A DNA stretch of 17,202 bases from Elusimicrobia bacterium RBG_16_66_12 (GCA_001800005.1 MGUL01000092.1:8084-25285); one strand, 5' to 3'; shown: positions 7,044 to 14,247, numbered from the stretch's first letter. The notes: generated from the letters alone by a model not told the origin. A program made the numbers and translations.

Positions 7044-8033
7044 CTAATACCCCTTCCCGTCGGCTTTGGCGTCGGTCACGATGGCCACGCTGGCCGAGGT
7101 GCCCAGGCGCGTGGCCCCCGCCGCGATCATGTCCGCCGCGCCCTTTGCGTCGCGGATGCCGCCCGAGGCCTTCACGCCCATCAGCGGGCCCACCGCCCCC
7201 CGCATCAGCCGGATGTCCTCGACCGTGGCGCCGCCCCCGCCGAAGCCGGTCGAGGTCTTCACGAAATCGCCGCCGGCCTTCTTGGCCAGCACGCAGGCCC
7301 GGATCTTTTCCTCATTAGACAGGAGCGAGGTCTCGAGGATGACCTTCAATATCTTCCCGCGGGTGGCCTCGCGCACGGCCTTGATGTCGTCGTAGACGAC
7401 GGCGTCGTTGCCGGACTTCAGCGCCCCGATATTGATGACCATGTCGATCTCGTCGGCGCCGTTGGCGATCGCGTCGCGCGCCTCGATGGCCTTGACCGTC
7501 GGCGTCGTCGAGCCGAGCGGAAAGCCCACCACCGTGCAGACCTTGACCCCCGAACCGCGCAGGTACTGGGCGGCCAACGCCACGTAAGACGGGTTCACGC
7601 AGACCGAGGCGAAGCAGAAGGCCTTGGCCTCCTCGCAGAGCTTGGCGATCTCGTCCTGGGTGGCGTTTGGCTTGAGTAAAGTGTGATCGACGTAGCGCGC
7701 GGCGTCCGTGCCTTGCTTCGTCGGCTTGCAGACCGAGACGCGCGAAGCGCCGCAGGCTTGGATGACCTGCGCGTCGACGTGCGCGTCCTCATCAGCCTCG
7801 TCTTGGGACGGCTTGGGCGGCAAGGCCGAGAACTGCCCCGTGGACTGGGGCCTGCCTCCCCAATCGGCCGCATTGGAAAAGACCTTCCCCGCAGAACCGA
7901 TGGATGTCTTCACCTCGCCCTTGAGGGCCTTGGGGCCGCTCTCGCACTCGCATTTACCGGCCCTGAGGAAGCCCTTGGCGGCGAGCGCCTTGACGACCTC
8001 TTCGACGACGGTCCGCAATTGAGCTTCATTCAT
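7044..8033 (-). CDS. deoC: Deoxyribose-phosphate aldolase with N-terminal encapsulation peptide
   Basis: A 329-aa class I aldolase cleaving 2-deoxyribose-5-phosphate to acetaldehyde and glyceraldehyde-3-phosphate. It is about 80 residues longer than free DeoC. Residues 2-23 (NEAQLRTVVEEVVKALAAKG) form an amphipathic helix of encapsulation-peptide type, then comes a polar linker of about 85 residues, then the TIM barrel from about 110. Active-site features are present: YVDHTLLKP, EIDMVINIGAL (D197), VKTSTGFG with Schiff-base K259, and VKASGGIR with K288. The ATG overlaps the preceding pentamer gene by 8 nt. It is the likely signature enzyme of the compartment: it makes the volatile aldehyde that the aldehyde dehydrogenase then consumes. 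The linker includes Cys27/Cys29 and is unusually long. Confidence 0.96.
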   Translation of the reverse strand: MNEAQLRTVVEEVVKALAAKGFLRAGKCECESGPKALKGEVKTSIGSAGKVFSNAADWGGRPQSTGQFSALPPKPSQDEADEDAHVDAQVIQACGASRVSVCKPTKQGTDAARYVDHTLLKPNATQDEIAKLCEEAKAFCFASVCVNPSYVALAAQYLRGSGVKVCTVVGFPLGSTTPTVKAIEARDAIANGADEIDMVINIGALKSGNDAVVYDDIKAVREATRGKILKVILETSLLSNEEKIRACVLAKKAGGDFVKTSTGFGGGGATVEDIRLMRGAVGPLMGVKASGGIRDAKGAADMIAAGATRLGTSASVAIVTDAKADGKGY

Positions 8034-8322
8034 ACCGATGCACCTTCCCGCCCGAACTCACCGAATCCACCACGCCCACGATCACGGTCCGGATCGGGGC
8101 GGCCTCATCCTTCAGAACGCTGCGCGCCGAGCCGCCCTCGTCCATCACCAGCACGATCGAGCCGGGCCCGGCGCCCGTGCCGTACTCGACGGCCATCTGC
8201 GCGTCGCCGAGCGGCTTCTCCGTCAAAGGATCGATGGGGCGCACCAGCAGCAGGCGCCGGTCGCACAGCGACTTGTGCTTGCGCGTGCCCCAGACGTTGC
8301 CGATGACCTCGCCGATGAACAT
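8026..8322 (-). CDS. BMC-P pentameric vertex protein (EutN/CcmL family), third copy
   Basis: A 98-aa EutN/CcmL/PduN-type protein; pentamers cap the vertices of the icosahedral shell. The family pattern is clear: short start strand GEVIGNVWGT, then LLLVRPIDP, a GAG turn (YGTGAGPGSIVLVMDEGGSAR) and the final strand VIVGVVDSV. It starts at ATG 8322 after a 22-nt gap from the mini-ORF and overlaps deoC by 8 nt. The Shine-Dalgarno is weak (AGGTGGGGG about 10 nt upstream), suggesting low yield, which suits the small number of vertices per shell (inference). Confidence 0.94.
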   Translation of the reverse strand: MFIGEVIGNVWGTRKHKSLCDRRLLLVRPIDPLTEKPLGDAQMAVEYGTGAGPGSIVLVMDEGGSARSVLKDEAAPIRTVIVGVVDSVSSGGKVHRYE

Positions 8323-8344
8323 CTAAGCCGCACCCCCACCTGAG

Positions 8345-8380
8345 TTATTCACAAAAATATGCCGGCAAATCGGTGGATAA
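8345..8380. promoter_or_regulatory. AT-rich dyad with DnaA-box-like arms between two pentamer genes
   Basis: On the plus strand TTATTCACA (8345-8353) matches the DnaA-box consensus TTATNCACA. On the minus strand TTATCCACC (8380-8372) matches at all but the last base. The two face each other across a short AT-rich spacer containing the palindrome TGCCGGCA (8360-8367). Such an island stands out in GC-rich DNA. It could be a protein-binding site or internal control point; I see no convincing -35/-10 pair here. Confidence 0.35.
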
Positions 8381-8386
8381 CTTCAT
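8345..8386 (-). CDS. Candidate 13-residue overlapping mini-ORF
   Basis: ATG 8386-8384 overlaps the stop of the preceding pentamer gene as ATGA, the same junction used by several real genes in this operon. It encodes MKLSTDLPAYFCE and ends TAA at 8345. A GGAGC lies about 9 nt upstream. It may be a coupling peptide, a small protein, or the remnant of a lost gene; the coincidence with a DNA dyad makes a purely regulatory explanation equally possible. Confidence 0.3.
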   Translation of the reverse strand: MKLSTDLPAYFCE

Positions 8387-8670
8387 CGCGTCTTGCTCCG
8401 AAAATCCTTGGCCTGATGGCCTTCGACGATGCCGACGACCGCCGCGTCCACCGGCGGGGCGTCCTTGAAGGCGACGGCCGCGTCGCGCGAGGCGACCCAG
8501 AAGACTTTTTCCGACGAGCCTGCGCCGACCGCGTCGGCCGCGACGATGGGGTCGCCGACCGGCATCTCGTCCTCCCAGCGTAGGGGCTGGATGAGCAGCA
8601 TGGTCTTGCCGTCGAGCGCCGCCTCCTGGCGGGAGCAGAACACGCGGCCGATCACGCGGGCAAGCTTCAC
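8383..8670 (-). CDS. BMC-P pentameric vertex protein (EutN/CcmL family), second copy
   Basis: A 95-aa EutN/CcmL-type vertex protein: KLARVIGRVFCSR, LLIQPLRW, VAADAVGAGSSEKVFWVAS and AAVVGIVEG follow the family pattern. I place the start at GTG 8670, which overlaps the stop of caspase gene 2 as GTGA. It has a GGAGG 8 nt upstream and gives the usual pentamer N-terminus. A GTG five codons further up (8685) is possible but would overlap the ribosome binding site. The Shine-Dalgarno is contained in the final Trp-Arg-Gln codons of the caspase gene, so its translation is tied to the caspase. The C-terminal tail (KDFRSKTR) is basic. Confidence 0.93.
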   Translation of the reverse strand: MKLARVIGRVFCSRQEAALDGKTMLLIQPLRWEDEMPVGDPIVAADAVGAGSSEKVFWVASRDAAVAFKDAPPVDAAVVGIVEGHQAKDFRSKTR

Positions 8671-10037
8671 CTTCCCTGCCTCCACTGCGGATCCTGGTCG
8701 GCGTTGTACTGCTCGCGCGCCACACGGGAAACTTCCGGTTTGAGATAATCGTAGACGGCCCTCATGTCGGGACCTTTCTCCCTTAGACCCTTGAGTAGGA
8801 AATAGGTGAACAGTCCGTGGCCCTTTTCCTGGTAGCTGTTCGAGATCTGGTCACCCGCGGAAGCCGCCAGCACGGTGATGTTGGCGGGCAGCTCGTTCTG
8901 GACGAGGCTCACCAGCGGCCGCGCGCCCTGAGCGATCACCGAGCGGCCGCCCGCGCCGGAGAAGCAGGAGTCCATCGCGACGTAGACCTGCTTGGCGGGG
9001 AGCTTGGCCAGCTGGTCGTAGAGCCGCTTGACCGAGTAGCCGGTCTGCTCGATATAGGTCGGGTCGCCGTCGTAGGGGACCATGTAGGCGTCGCCCTTGG
9101 CCGGATTCGGCGCGCCGTGGCCGGAGTAGTAGATGAAGACCTCGTCGCCGGCGTGGACGCGGTTGGGCAGCCAGCGCTCCAGATACTTCTCGAAGTCGCC
9201 CTTGGCCGCATGGTCGTCCGTCAGCAAGGCGATGTTCTCGCCCGGCATGCCGAGGACCCGCTTCAGGTACTCGGCCGTCAGCTTGGCGTCGCCCGCCGCG
9301 AAGTCCGCGTTCGGCAGCTTCTCGCGGTAGCGCTCGATGCCGATCACGACCGCGAAGGAGCGCGGCCTCAGAGCGGCGACGGCGGGCAAGACATCGACGT
9401 CGCTGGTCGGCACGGCTGGCGCACGCGCGGCGACAGGCGCGAGCGCGACCGGCACAGCAGCGGGGACCTTCCCAATCTGGAGCCAGGGGCGCTCGGACTC
9501 GAGAAGAGTCCCGAGGCGCGACAAGGCTTCGGCCAGCGCCGCGTTCCAAGATTCCCTGATGCCGTTATCGGGGACGCCGCCGCCTCCGGCGGTACCGAGG
9601 CCGGTGCCGCGAAGCTCTCCCTCCCAGACCTCGCGCCCGGAAGGATCCTTGAGAAGCAGGGAGATCCTCATCTTGCCGGTCACCCGCACGCCGAATCCTG
9701 CGTTCCACTCCGCCTCGGTCTTGACCAAGGTCGCCTTCAGGCGCGCCTGCGCGAAGTTCTTGCTCTGGGTCATCGGCCAGCCCAGGCGCGTCAACTCGGT
9801 CGTCAGCGCGTCCTGGAGCACCTGCGTCCATGCAACAGAGACAGCGGCTGGGATGGGACCGTGCATTTCCCCCATGCCCGACTGATCGCCGACATCCTCC
9901 AATAGGAGCTTGGGCAGGCCCGCCTCGACGAGGCGCGCCGCCGGCGGTGTTTTTGGATCGTAGCGGACGGGGACGTTCGCGCAGCCGACGGCAAAGAACG
10001 GGATGAGCAGCGAGAAGGCGGGAAGCATCCTTCTCAT
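8667..10037 (-). CDS. Caspase-like protease 2 (peptidase C14), predicted lipoprotein
   Basis: A 456-aa protein. The N-terminus (MRRMLPAFSLLIPFFAVGC) is a lipoprotein signal with Cys19 as the likely lipidated residue. Residues about 30-185 form an envelope-type domain that loosely recalls YajG-like lipoproteins (low confidence), followed by an Ala/Pro/Val linker (190-215). A caspase-fold domain covers about 225-456. The dyad is intact: His307 in YYSGHGAP and Cys358 in AMDSCFSGAGG; the S1 pocket and cleavage specificity cannot be read. The C-terminal half is closely related to caspase 1, down to the final WRQG motif, while the N-terminal module differs. ATG 10037 overlaps the rpiB stop (ATGA), and the gene overlaps the next pentamer gene by 4 nt. 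An open extension upstream of the ATG lies over rpiB and is rejected. If exported, it cannot act directly inside a cytosolic compartment. Confidence 0.92.
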   Translation of the reverse strand: MRRMLPAFSLLIPFFAVGCANVPVRYDPKTPPAARLVEAGLPKLLLEDVGDQSGMGEMHGPIPAAVSVAWTQVLQDALTTELTRLGWPMTQSKNFAQARLKATLVKTEAEWNAGFGVRVTGKMRISLLLKDPSGREVWEGELRGTGLGTAGGGGVPDNGIRESWNAALAEALSRLGTLLESERPWLQIGKVPAAVPVALAPVAARAPAVPTSDVDVLPAVAALRPRSFAVVIGIERYREKLPNADFAAGDAKLTAEYLKRVLGMPGENIALLTDDHAAKGDFEKYLERWLPNRVHAGDEVFIYYSGHGAPNPAKGDAYMVPYDGDPTYIEQTGYSVKRLYDQLAKLPAKQVYVAMDSCFSGAGGRSVIAQGARPLVSLVQNELPANITVLAASAGDQISNSYQEKGHGLFTYFLLKGLREKGPDMRAVYDYLKPEVSRVAREQYNADQDPQWRQGR

Positions 10038-10483
10038 CGCGAGTACTTCCTCTCGATCGCGTGGACCTTGGAAAGCCGCCCCTCGTGTCGGCCGCCCTCG
10101 AAGGGCGTGGAGAAGAAGACCATTAGGATCTCGGCGTGGATCAGCTCGCCGTGCGACTTGCCGCCGATGCAGAGGACGTTGGCGTCGTCGTGCTGGGCCG
10201 CCATGCGCGCGGAGACCGAGTCGTAGGCCGCGACCGCGCGGCAGCCGACGACCTTGTTGGCCGCCATGCAAACGGCGCCGCCGAAGCCGTCGATCAGCAC
10301 GCCCTTGTCGAACTCGCGGCGCACGACCGCCTCGGCCACGAGCTGGGCCACGTCGGGATAGTCCACCGCCTCGGTTGAATGGCAGCCGAAGTCGACCGCC
10401 TCGTGGCCGAGGGCCTGGATGGTCTTCTTGATGAAGGCCTTGGCCGCGAAGCCGCCGTGGTCGGAGCCGATGACGATCCTCAT
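10034..10483 (-). CDS. rpiB: RpiB-family ribose-5-phosphate isomerase with non-standard active site
   Basis: A 149-aa LacAB/RpiB sugar-phosphate isomerase, which would interconvert ribose-5-P and ribulose-5-P or a related sugar phosphate. Family motifs: IGSDHGGF (6-12), DFGC, DYPD, MAANKVVGCRAV, QHDDANVLCIGG and the C-terminal EGGRH. In E. coli RpiB the catalytic Cys sits in LICGTGVG; here the segment is LIDGFGGAVCM, with Asp65 at that place, Phe for Thr, and a Cys at 72. The Glu used by the mycobacterial type is absent too. No encapsulation peptide is visible at either end. It overlaps both flanking caspase genes by 4 nt (ATGA), with a GGAGG 8 nt before the start lying in the caspase 1 coding region. 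RpiB next to DeoC defines the SPU type of BMC locus; its substrate there is not settled. Confidence 0.93.
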   Translation of the reverse strand: MRIVIGSDHGGFAAKAFIKKTIQALGHEAVDFGCHSTEAVDYPDVAQLVAEAVVRREFDKGVLIDGFGGAVCMAANKVVGCRAVAAYDSVSARMAAQHDDANVLCIGGKSHGELIHAEILMVFFSTPFEGGRHEGRLSKVHAIERKYSR

Positions 10484-12201
10484 TGTCCCTGCCTCCACTG
10501 CGGCTCCTGGTCGGAGTTGTAGCTGCGCCGGGCCGCGCGCGTCACCTCGGGCTTGAGATAATCGTAGGCCGCGCGCAGGTCGCCGTCCTTCTCCTTGAGG
10601 CCCTTGAGAAAATAGTAGGTGAAGAGGCCGTGCCCCATCTCCGGCCAGCTGTTCGAGATCTGGTCGCCCGCCGCGGCCGCGATGACCGTCACGCGCGCGG
10701 GCGGGGCGTCGGCCTTCAGCGTCACGAGAGGACGCGCACCCTTGGCCAGCACCGAGCGGCCGCCCGCGCCGGAGAAGCACGAATCCATCGCGACCGTCAC
10801 GCTCTTGGCCGGGAGCTTGCCCAGCTGGGCGTACAGCCGCTTGAGCGAGTAGCCGGTCTGCTTGATGTAGGTCGGGTCGCCGTCGAAGGGGACCAGGTAG
10901 GCGTCGCCCTTGGCCGGGTCGGGCGCGCCGTGGCCGGAGAAGTAGATGAAGACCTCGGCGTCGGCCTCGACATGGTTGGGCAGCCACTGCTCCAGGTATT
11001 TCTCGAAGTCGCTCTTCGTGGCGCGGTCGTCGACGAGCAGGACCATGTTCTCCTCGGAGACCCCCATCACGCGCTTGAAGTACTCGGCCGCCAATTTCGC
11101 GTCGGCGGCGGCGAAATCGGCCTTGGGCAGGGACTCGCGGTAGCGCTCCACTCCGATGACCACCGCGACGGCGTGCGGCCGGGCGGCACGCTGCGCGGGG
11201 AGCTCGTCGATGTCCGAGCGCGGCGCGGCGACAGGCGCGGGAACGGGCGCGGGGGCCGGGGTCGGCGCGGCGACCTTGTCGGCAGCGACGGTCGTGCCGC
11301 TCAAACGCGCGATGGCGGCCTCAGCGAACTTCCGCGACTGCTGGTCCATCGCGCCGGCGAGCGCTTTCCCAGCCCATTCTTTGGCCGCCGCGAGGTCCTT
11401 GGCGGTCCCGATTCCGTTCTCGTAGTAGGACGCGAGGTTCGCCATGGCGATGGCGTCTCCCTTTTCGGAGGCCTTGCGCATCCACGAGAAGGCAAGGACC
11501 GGGTCCTTGGGCGCTCCGGCCCCCGTCCCATAGATGTAGCCGAGCAACCGCTGAGCTTCCACGTTCCCGGCGCCGGCGGCGCGCTCGCTCCACTGGAAGG
11601 CACGCTTGAAGTCCTTCCTCGTGCCCAGGCCGTTGTAGTAGGCGAAGCCGAGGTAGGACTGCGCGGTGACCAGGCCGCCCTCGGCCAGCGGCAGGGCGCG
11701 GCGGAAGGCCGTCTCGTGGTCCTGCTCCTCGCGCGCGACCTCGAACTTGTCGGCGTCGTCGCTGATGACGTGACGCGCGTCGCCGCGGTAGATGGTGAGC
11801 AGGCGCGGCGTGGAGCCGTCGGTCGAAAGGATCTTCAGGGTCACGCGGGTCCCGACGGGGCCGCGCACGCGCCCGACCACCTCGTCGACCTGCAGGCTGG
11901 AGACGTCGGACCCGTCCACTTCCTGGAGGACGGCGTCGGTCCGGATGCCCGCGGCCGCGGCGGGGCTTCCCGGGACGACGCCCTGGACGACGATGCCTCG
12001 CGCCTCCTTCCTGATGACCAGGCCCACCATGCCCGCCGGCTTGCGGATGACGAGCGTGTCGCCCGGGACCGCCGCGTCGAGGGCCTTGGCGAGGGTCTTG
12101 TATTCGCGGCCGCTGGGCTCCAACCGGATGTTGCCGGTCTCGGAGAAGGCCGCGGTATGGGCCGCGGCGATCAGGAGCAGGGCGACGGCGCGGAGGATCA
12201 T
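10480..12201 (-). CDS. Caspase-like protease 1 (peptidase C14) with signal peptide, PDZ and Sel1 repeats
   Basis: A 573-aa multidomain protein. A Sec-type signal peptide covers about 1-18 (MILRAVALLLIAAAHTAAFS). A PDZ-like domain spans about 55-140 (GIVVQGVVPGSPAAAAGI). Three Sel1-like repeats cover about 178-285 (AQSYLGFAYYNG, AQRLLGYIYGTG, AMANLASYYENG). A Pro/Ala linker (311-328) leads to a caspase-fold domain (about 340-573) with His424 in YFSGHGAP and Cys475 in AMDSCFSGAGG. PDZ and Sel1 repeats are protein-binding modules, so partners are likely. ATG 12201 overlaps the stop of the BMC-T shell gene as ATGA and the gene overlaps rpiB the same way, so it is translated as part of the shell operon. 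The substrate is unknown. The predicted export is hard to reconcile with a cytosolic BMC. Confidence 0.93.
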   Translation of the reverse strand: MILRAVALLLIAAAHTAAFSETGNIRLEPSGREYKTLAKALDAAVPGDTLVIRKPAGMVGLVIRKEARGIVVQGVVPGSPAAAAGIRTDAVLQEVDGSDVSSLQVDEVVGRVRGPVGTRVTLKILSTDGSTPRLLTIYRGDARHVISDDADKFEVAREEQDHETAFRRALPLAEGGLVTAQSYLGFAYYNGLGTRKDFKRAFQWSERAAGAGNVEAQRLLGYIYGTGAGAPKDPVLAFSWMRKASEKGDAIAMANLASYYENGIGTAKDLAAAKEWAGKALAGAMDQQSRKFAEAAIARLSGTTVAADKVAAPTPAPAPVPAPVAAPRSDIDELPAQRAARPHAVAVVIGVERYRESLPKADFAAADAKLAAEYFKRVMGVSEENMVLLVDDRATKSDFEKYLEQWLPNHVEADAEVFIYFSGHGAPDPAKGDAYLVPFDGDPTYIKQTGYSLKRLYAQLGKLPAKSVTVAMDSCFSGAGGRSVLAKGARPLVTLKADAPPARVTVIAAAAGDQISNSWPEMGHGLFTYYFLKGLKEKDGDLRAAYDYLKPEVTRAARRSYNSDQEPQWRQGQ

Positions 12202-12755
12202 TTCCCGATGCTCCCGACCAACTGGGGATCGGCCTGAGGGATCACGACGTGGCTGACGATCTGGTCGGCCCGGAGAGCCCGCACGGCCGCGGCCACCGCG
12301 GTGCGCACGTCGCCGACCTCTCCGCAGACGGTGAAGTAGCCCTTGCCGCCCCCGACCACCATCTTGACCTCCAGCACATGGACCGAGGCGGCCTTGGCCG
12401 CGGCGTCGGCGGCCAACACGGTCGCGATCGCCTCCTTGGTCTCCACGATGCCCACGGCGCCCAGATGGTCGACCGGGCGGCGCTTGTCCAGGGACTCGAC
12501 GACCTGGGTGGCCACGTTGCGGATGAGGACCTCATCCACCAACGCCTTGCCCAGCATCTCCTTGCCGGCACGGAGAGATGACTCCACCTCGCCGACCGGG
12601 CCGGTGATCAGGATCAGATACTTCCCGCGGGCGATGGTCGCCGTCTTGGCGAGCTTCACCGAGGCCATCTTGCACATGGCGTCGGCCGCCTCGATGCCCT
12701 TGGCGATCGAGGACGACTCCAGCAGTCCGACGGCGAGGTTGGCGAGCATGTTCAT
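12198..12755 (-). CDS. pduT: BMC-T tandem-domain shell protein, PduT-like
   Basis: A 185-aa protein with two BMC domains (about 5-90 and 97-180); trimers of such proteins look like pseudohexamers in shell facets. The first half resembles PduT (SSIAKGIEAADAMCK, ARGKYLILITGPVGEV) and the second has GAVGIVETKEAI, GKGYFTVCGEVGDV and VSHVVIPQADPQL. PduT binds a 4Fe-4S cluster through a Cys in a TICPGK-like loop; here it reads TIARGK, so that ligand is missing. Two starts are possible: ATG 12755 and ATG 12749; the AGGGGA is 6 nt before the second and almost touches the first, so 12749 is more likely. It begins 7 nt after the aldehyde dehydrogenase gene and overlaps caspase 1 by 4 nt. The gene symbol is by resemblance only. 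Confidence 0.93.
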   Translation of the reverse strand: MNMLANLAVGLLESSSIAKGIEAADAMCKMASVKLAKTATIARGKYLILITGPVGEVESSLRAGKEMLGKALVDEVLIRNVATQVVESLDKRRPVDHLGAVGIVETKEAIATVLAADAAAKAASVHVLEVKMVVGGGKGYFTVCGEVGDVRTAVAAAVRALRADQIVSHVVIPQADPQLVGSIGK

Positions 12756-12762
12756 TCCCCTG

Positions 12763-14244
12763 TTAGGCGATGCGGAAGTATCCGACGAGCGCGCAGTGCA
12801 GCGGGCGCGCGAAATGGCTGGTCTTGGTCAGTCCGTCCCCGGTGGGCGTGCCGATGGACATCGTGGCGTACCCTTCGCCCAGGCCGAGGCCGTAGATGGT
12901 GGGGGCGTTCTTGACGTAGATCGAGCACTGCATGCGCCGCCCCATTGTGGTCAAATTGGCCACATTCGTCGAGTGCATGGAGGCCGTGTGCCGGTGCCCG
13001 CCCTCGGCCTGCTGGGCCAGGGCGACGGCCGCCTCGACGTCCCGGACGACCGTCACGGGCATCACGGGCATCAGTTGCTCCGTCCAGACGAAGGGGTGAT
13101 CGTTCCCCACCAACGACCAGAGCAGCCGGACTGAGTCGGGGACGGTCAGGCCGATTCCCTTGGCGATGACCGAAGCATCCCGGCCGATGTAGTCGCGGTT
13201 GAGGACGGGATCTTTACATCCCTTGCCACCCTCTTTGATGACCAGCTTGGTCAACTGATCCATCTGAGAGGCGTTGAGTTCATAGGCGCGCGGGTCCGCA
13301 CGCATGGCCGAGAGAAACCGATCTTTGGCAGCCTCGACCACGATGGTCTCCTTCTCAGCCGTGCACAGCACGCCGTTGTCGAAGGAGGCTCCGAAGATGA
13401 TGTCCGAGGCGCACTTCGGGAAGACCGCGGTCTCGTCGACGACGGCGGGCGGGTTGCCCGGACCGGCGGCGATCGTCTTACAGGCCTTGCCGGCGGTCAT
13501 CGCCACCTTCACGATGGCCGGACCGCCGGTGACGATGTTCACGCGCGGGTCCGGGTGCGCCAGCAAGTTCTTGGTGTTTTCTTGAGAGGGCTTGTCGAAG
13601 GTCGCGATCAGGCCGCGCGGGGCGCCCGCCTGCATCGCGGCCTCGCAGAGCAGGCTCATCATCTCGACGCAGGTCTTGAAAGCCGCCGGATGCGGCGCGA
13701 AGACCACCGAATTGCCGGCCGAGAGGATGGAGATGGAATTGTTGATGATCGTGGCGGCTGGATTGGTCGACGGAGTGACGGCGGCGACCACGCCATAGGG
13801 AGCGTATTCGACCAAAGTCAGGCCGAGATCGCCGGTGTACGCCTTGCTGACCAGGTCCTCGACGCCGGGGGTCTTGGTCGCGCAGACGATGTTCTTCTGG
13901 ACCTTGTCCTCCCAGCGCCCCATCCTGGTCTCTTCGACGGCCATCTTGGCCAGGCGCTCGGCGTTGGCGATCGAGACCCGGCGCAGGGCGCGGATCACCT
14001 TGCGGCGCAACTCCAGCCCCTGATCCGAGAAGACGACCTGGGCGCGCGCGGCGGACTGCACCGCCGCGTCCACCGTCGGGTAGACCACTCCCCCGCAACC
14101 CGACGGGAAAGGAGAAACGCCGCCGATCGAGCCATAAGGCGAGGGAGTGCCGCCTCCGTCCGCCGTTAGGACGCGGCCCAGATCCTCCCTCTCGAGACGC
14201 TTGAGGACTTCCGCGACGACGCGGGCGATCTCCTCGCTCTGCAT
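12763..14244 (-). CDS. CoA-acylating aldehyde dehydrogenase (PduP/EutE-like) with encapsulation peptide
   Basis: A 493-aa aldehyde dehydrogenase that would oxidise acetaldehyde (from DeoC) to acetyl-CoA with NAD+. Residues 1-22 (MQSEEIARVVAEVLKRLERE) are an amphipathic encapsulation-type helix, joined by a Gly/Ser/Pro linker (24-55) to the catalytic domain. Visible motifs: GVVAAVTPSTNPAATIINN (151-169), the Gly-rich IVTGGPAIVK (237-246), AAGPGNPPAVVD, and FDNGVLCTAEKE with catalytic Cys294. Length fits PduP/EutE. ATG 14244 follows the pentamer stop by 3 nt with GAGGATAGGA upstream. No alcohol dehydrogenase is present in the window to recycle NADH, and CoA would be regenerated by PduL. Confidence 0.96.
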   Translation of the reverse strand: MQSEEIARVVAEVLKRLEREDLGRVLTADGGGTPSPYGSIGGVSPFPSGCGGVVYPTVDAAVQSAARAQVVFSDQGLELRRKVIRALRRVSIANAERLAKMAVEETRMGRWEDKVQKNIVCATKTPGVEDLVSKAYTGDLGLTLVEYAPYGVVAAVTPSTNPAATIINNSISILSAGNSVVFAPHPAAFKTCVEMMSLLCEAAMQAGAPRGLIATFDKPSQENTKNLLAHPDPRVNIVTGGPAIVKVAMTAGKACKTIAAGPGNPPAVVDETAVFPKCASDIIFGASFDNGVLCTAEKETIVVEAAKDRFLSAMRADPRAYELNASQMDQLTKLVIKEGGKGCKDPVLNRDYIGRDASVIAKGIGLTVPDSVRLLWSLVGNDHPFVWTEQLMPVMPVTVVRDVEAAVALAQQAEGGHRHTASMHSTNVANLTTMGRRMQCSIYVKNAPTIYGLGLGEGYATMSIGTPTGDGLTKTSHFARPLHCALVGYFRIA

Positions 14245-14247
14245 GTC

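Noticed and set aside
8345..8380. Replication origin suggested by DnaA-box-like sequences
   Set aside because: Only two boxes, one imperfect, inside an operon; no box cluster, no dnaA/dnaN/gidA context and no large AT-rich unwinding region.
10038..10271. 78-codon N-terminal extension of caspase 2
   Set aside because: It overlaps rpiB and would bury the lipoprotein signal that starts at ATG 10037.
10483..12237. Very long open frame on the plus strand (584 codons) opposite caspase 1
   Set aside because: It is the antisense shadow of a gene with clear signal peptide, PDZ, Sel1 and caspase motifs; its product is Arg/Gly/Val-rich without motifs. The same applies to long plus-strand frames at 1538-2743, 2631-3929, 5602-6747 and 8817-9905.
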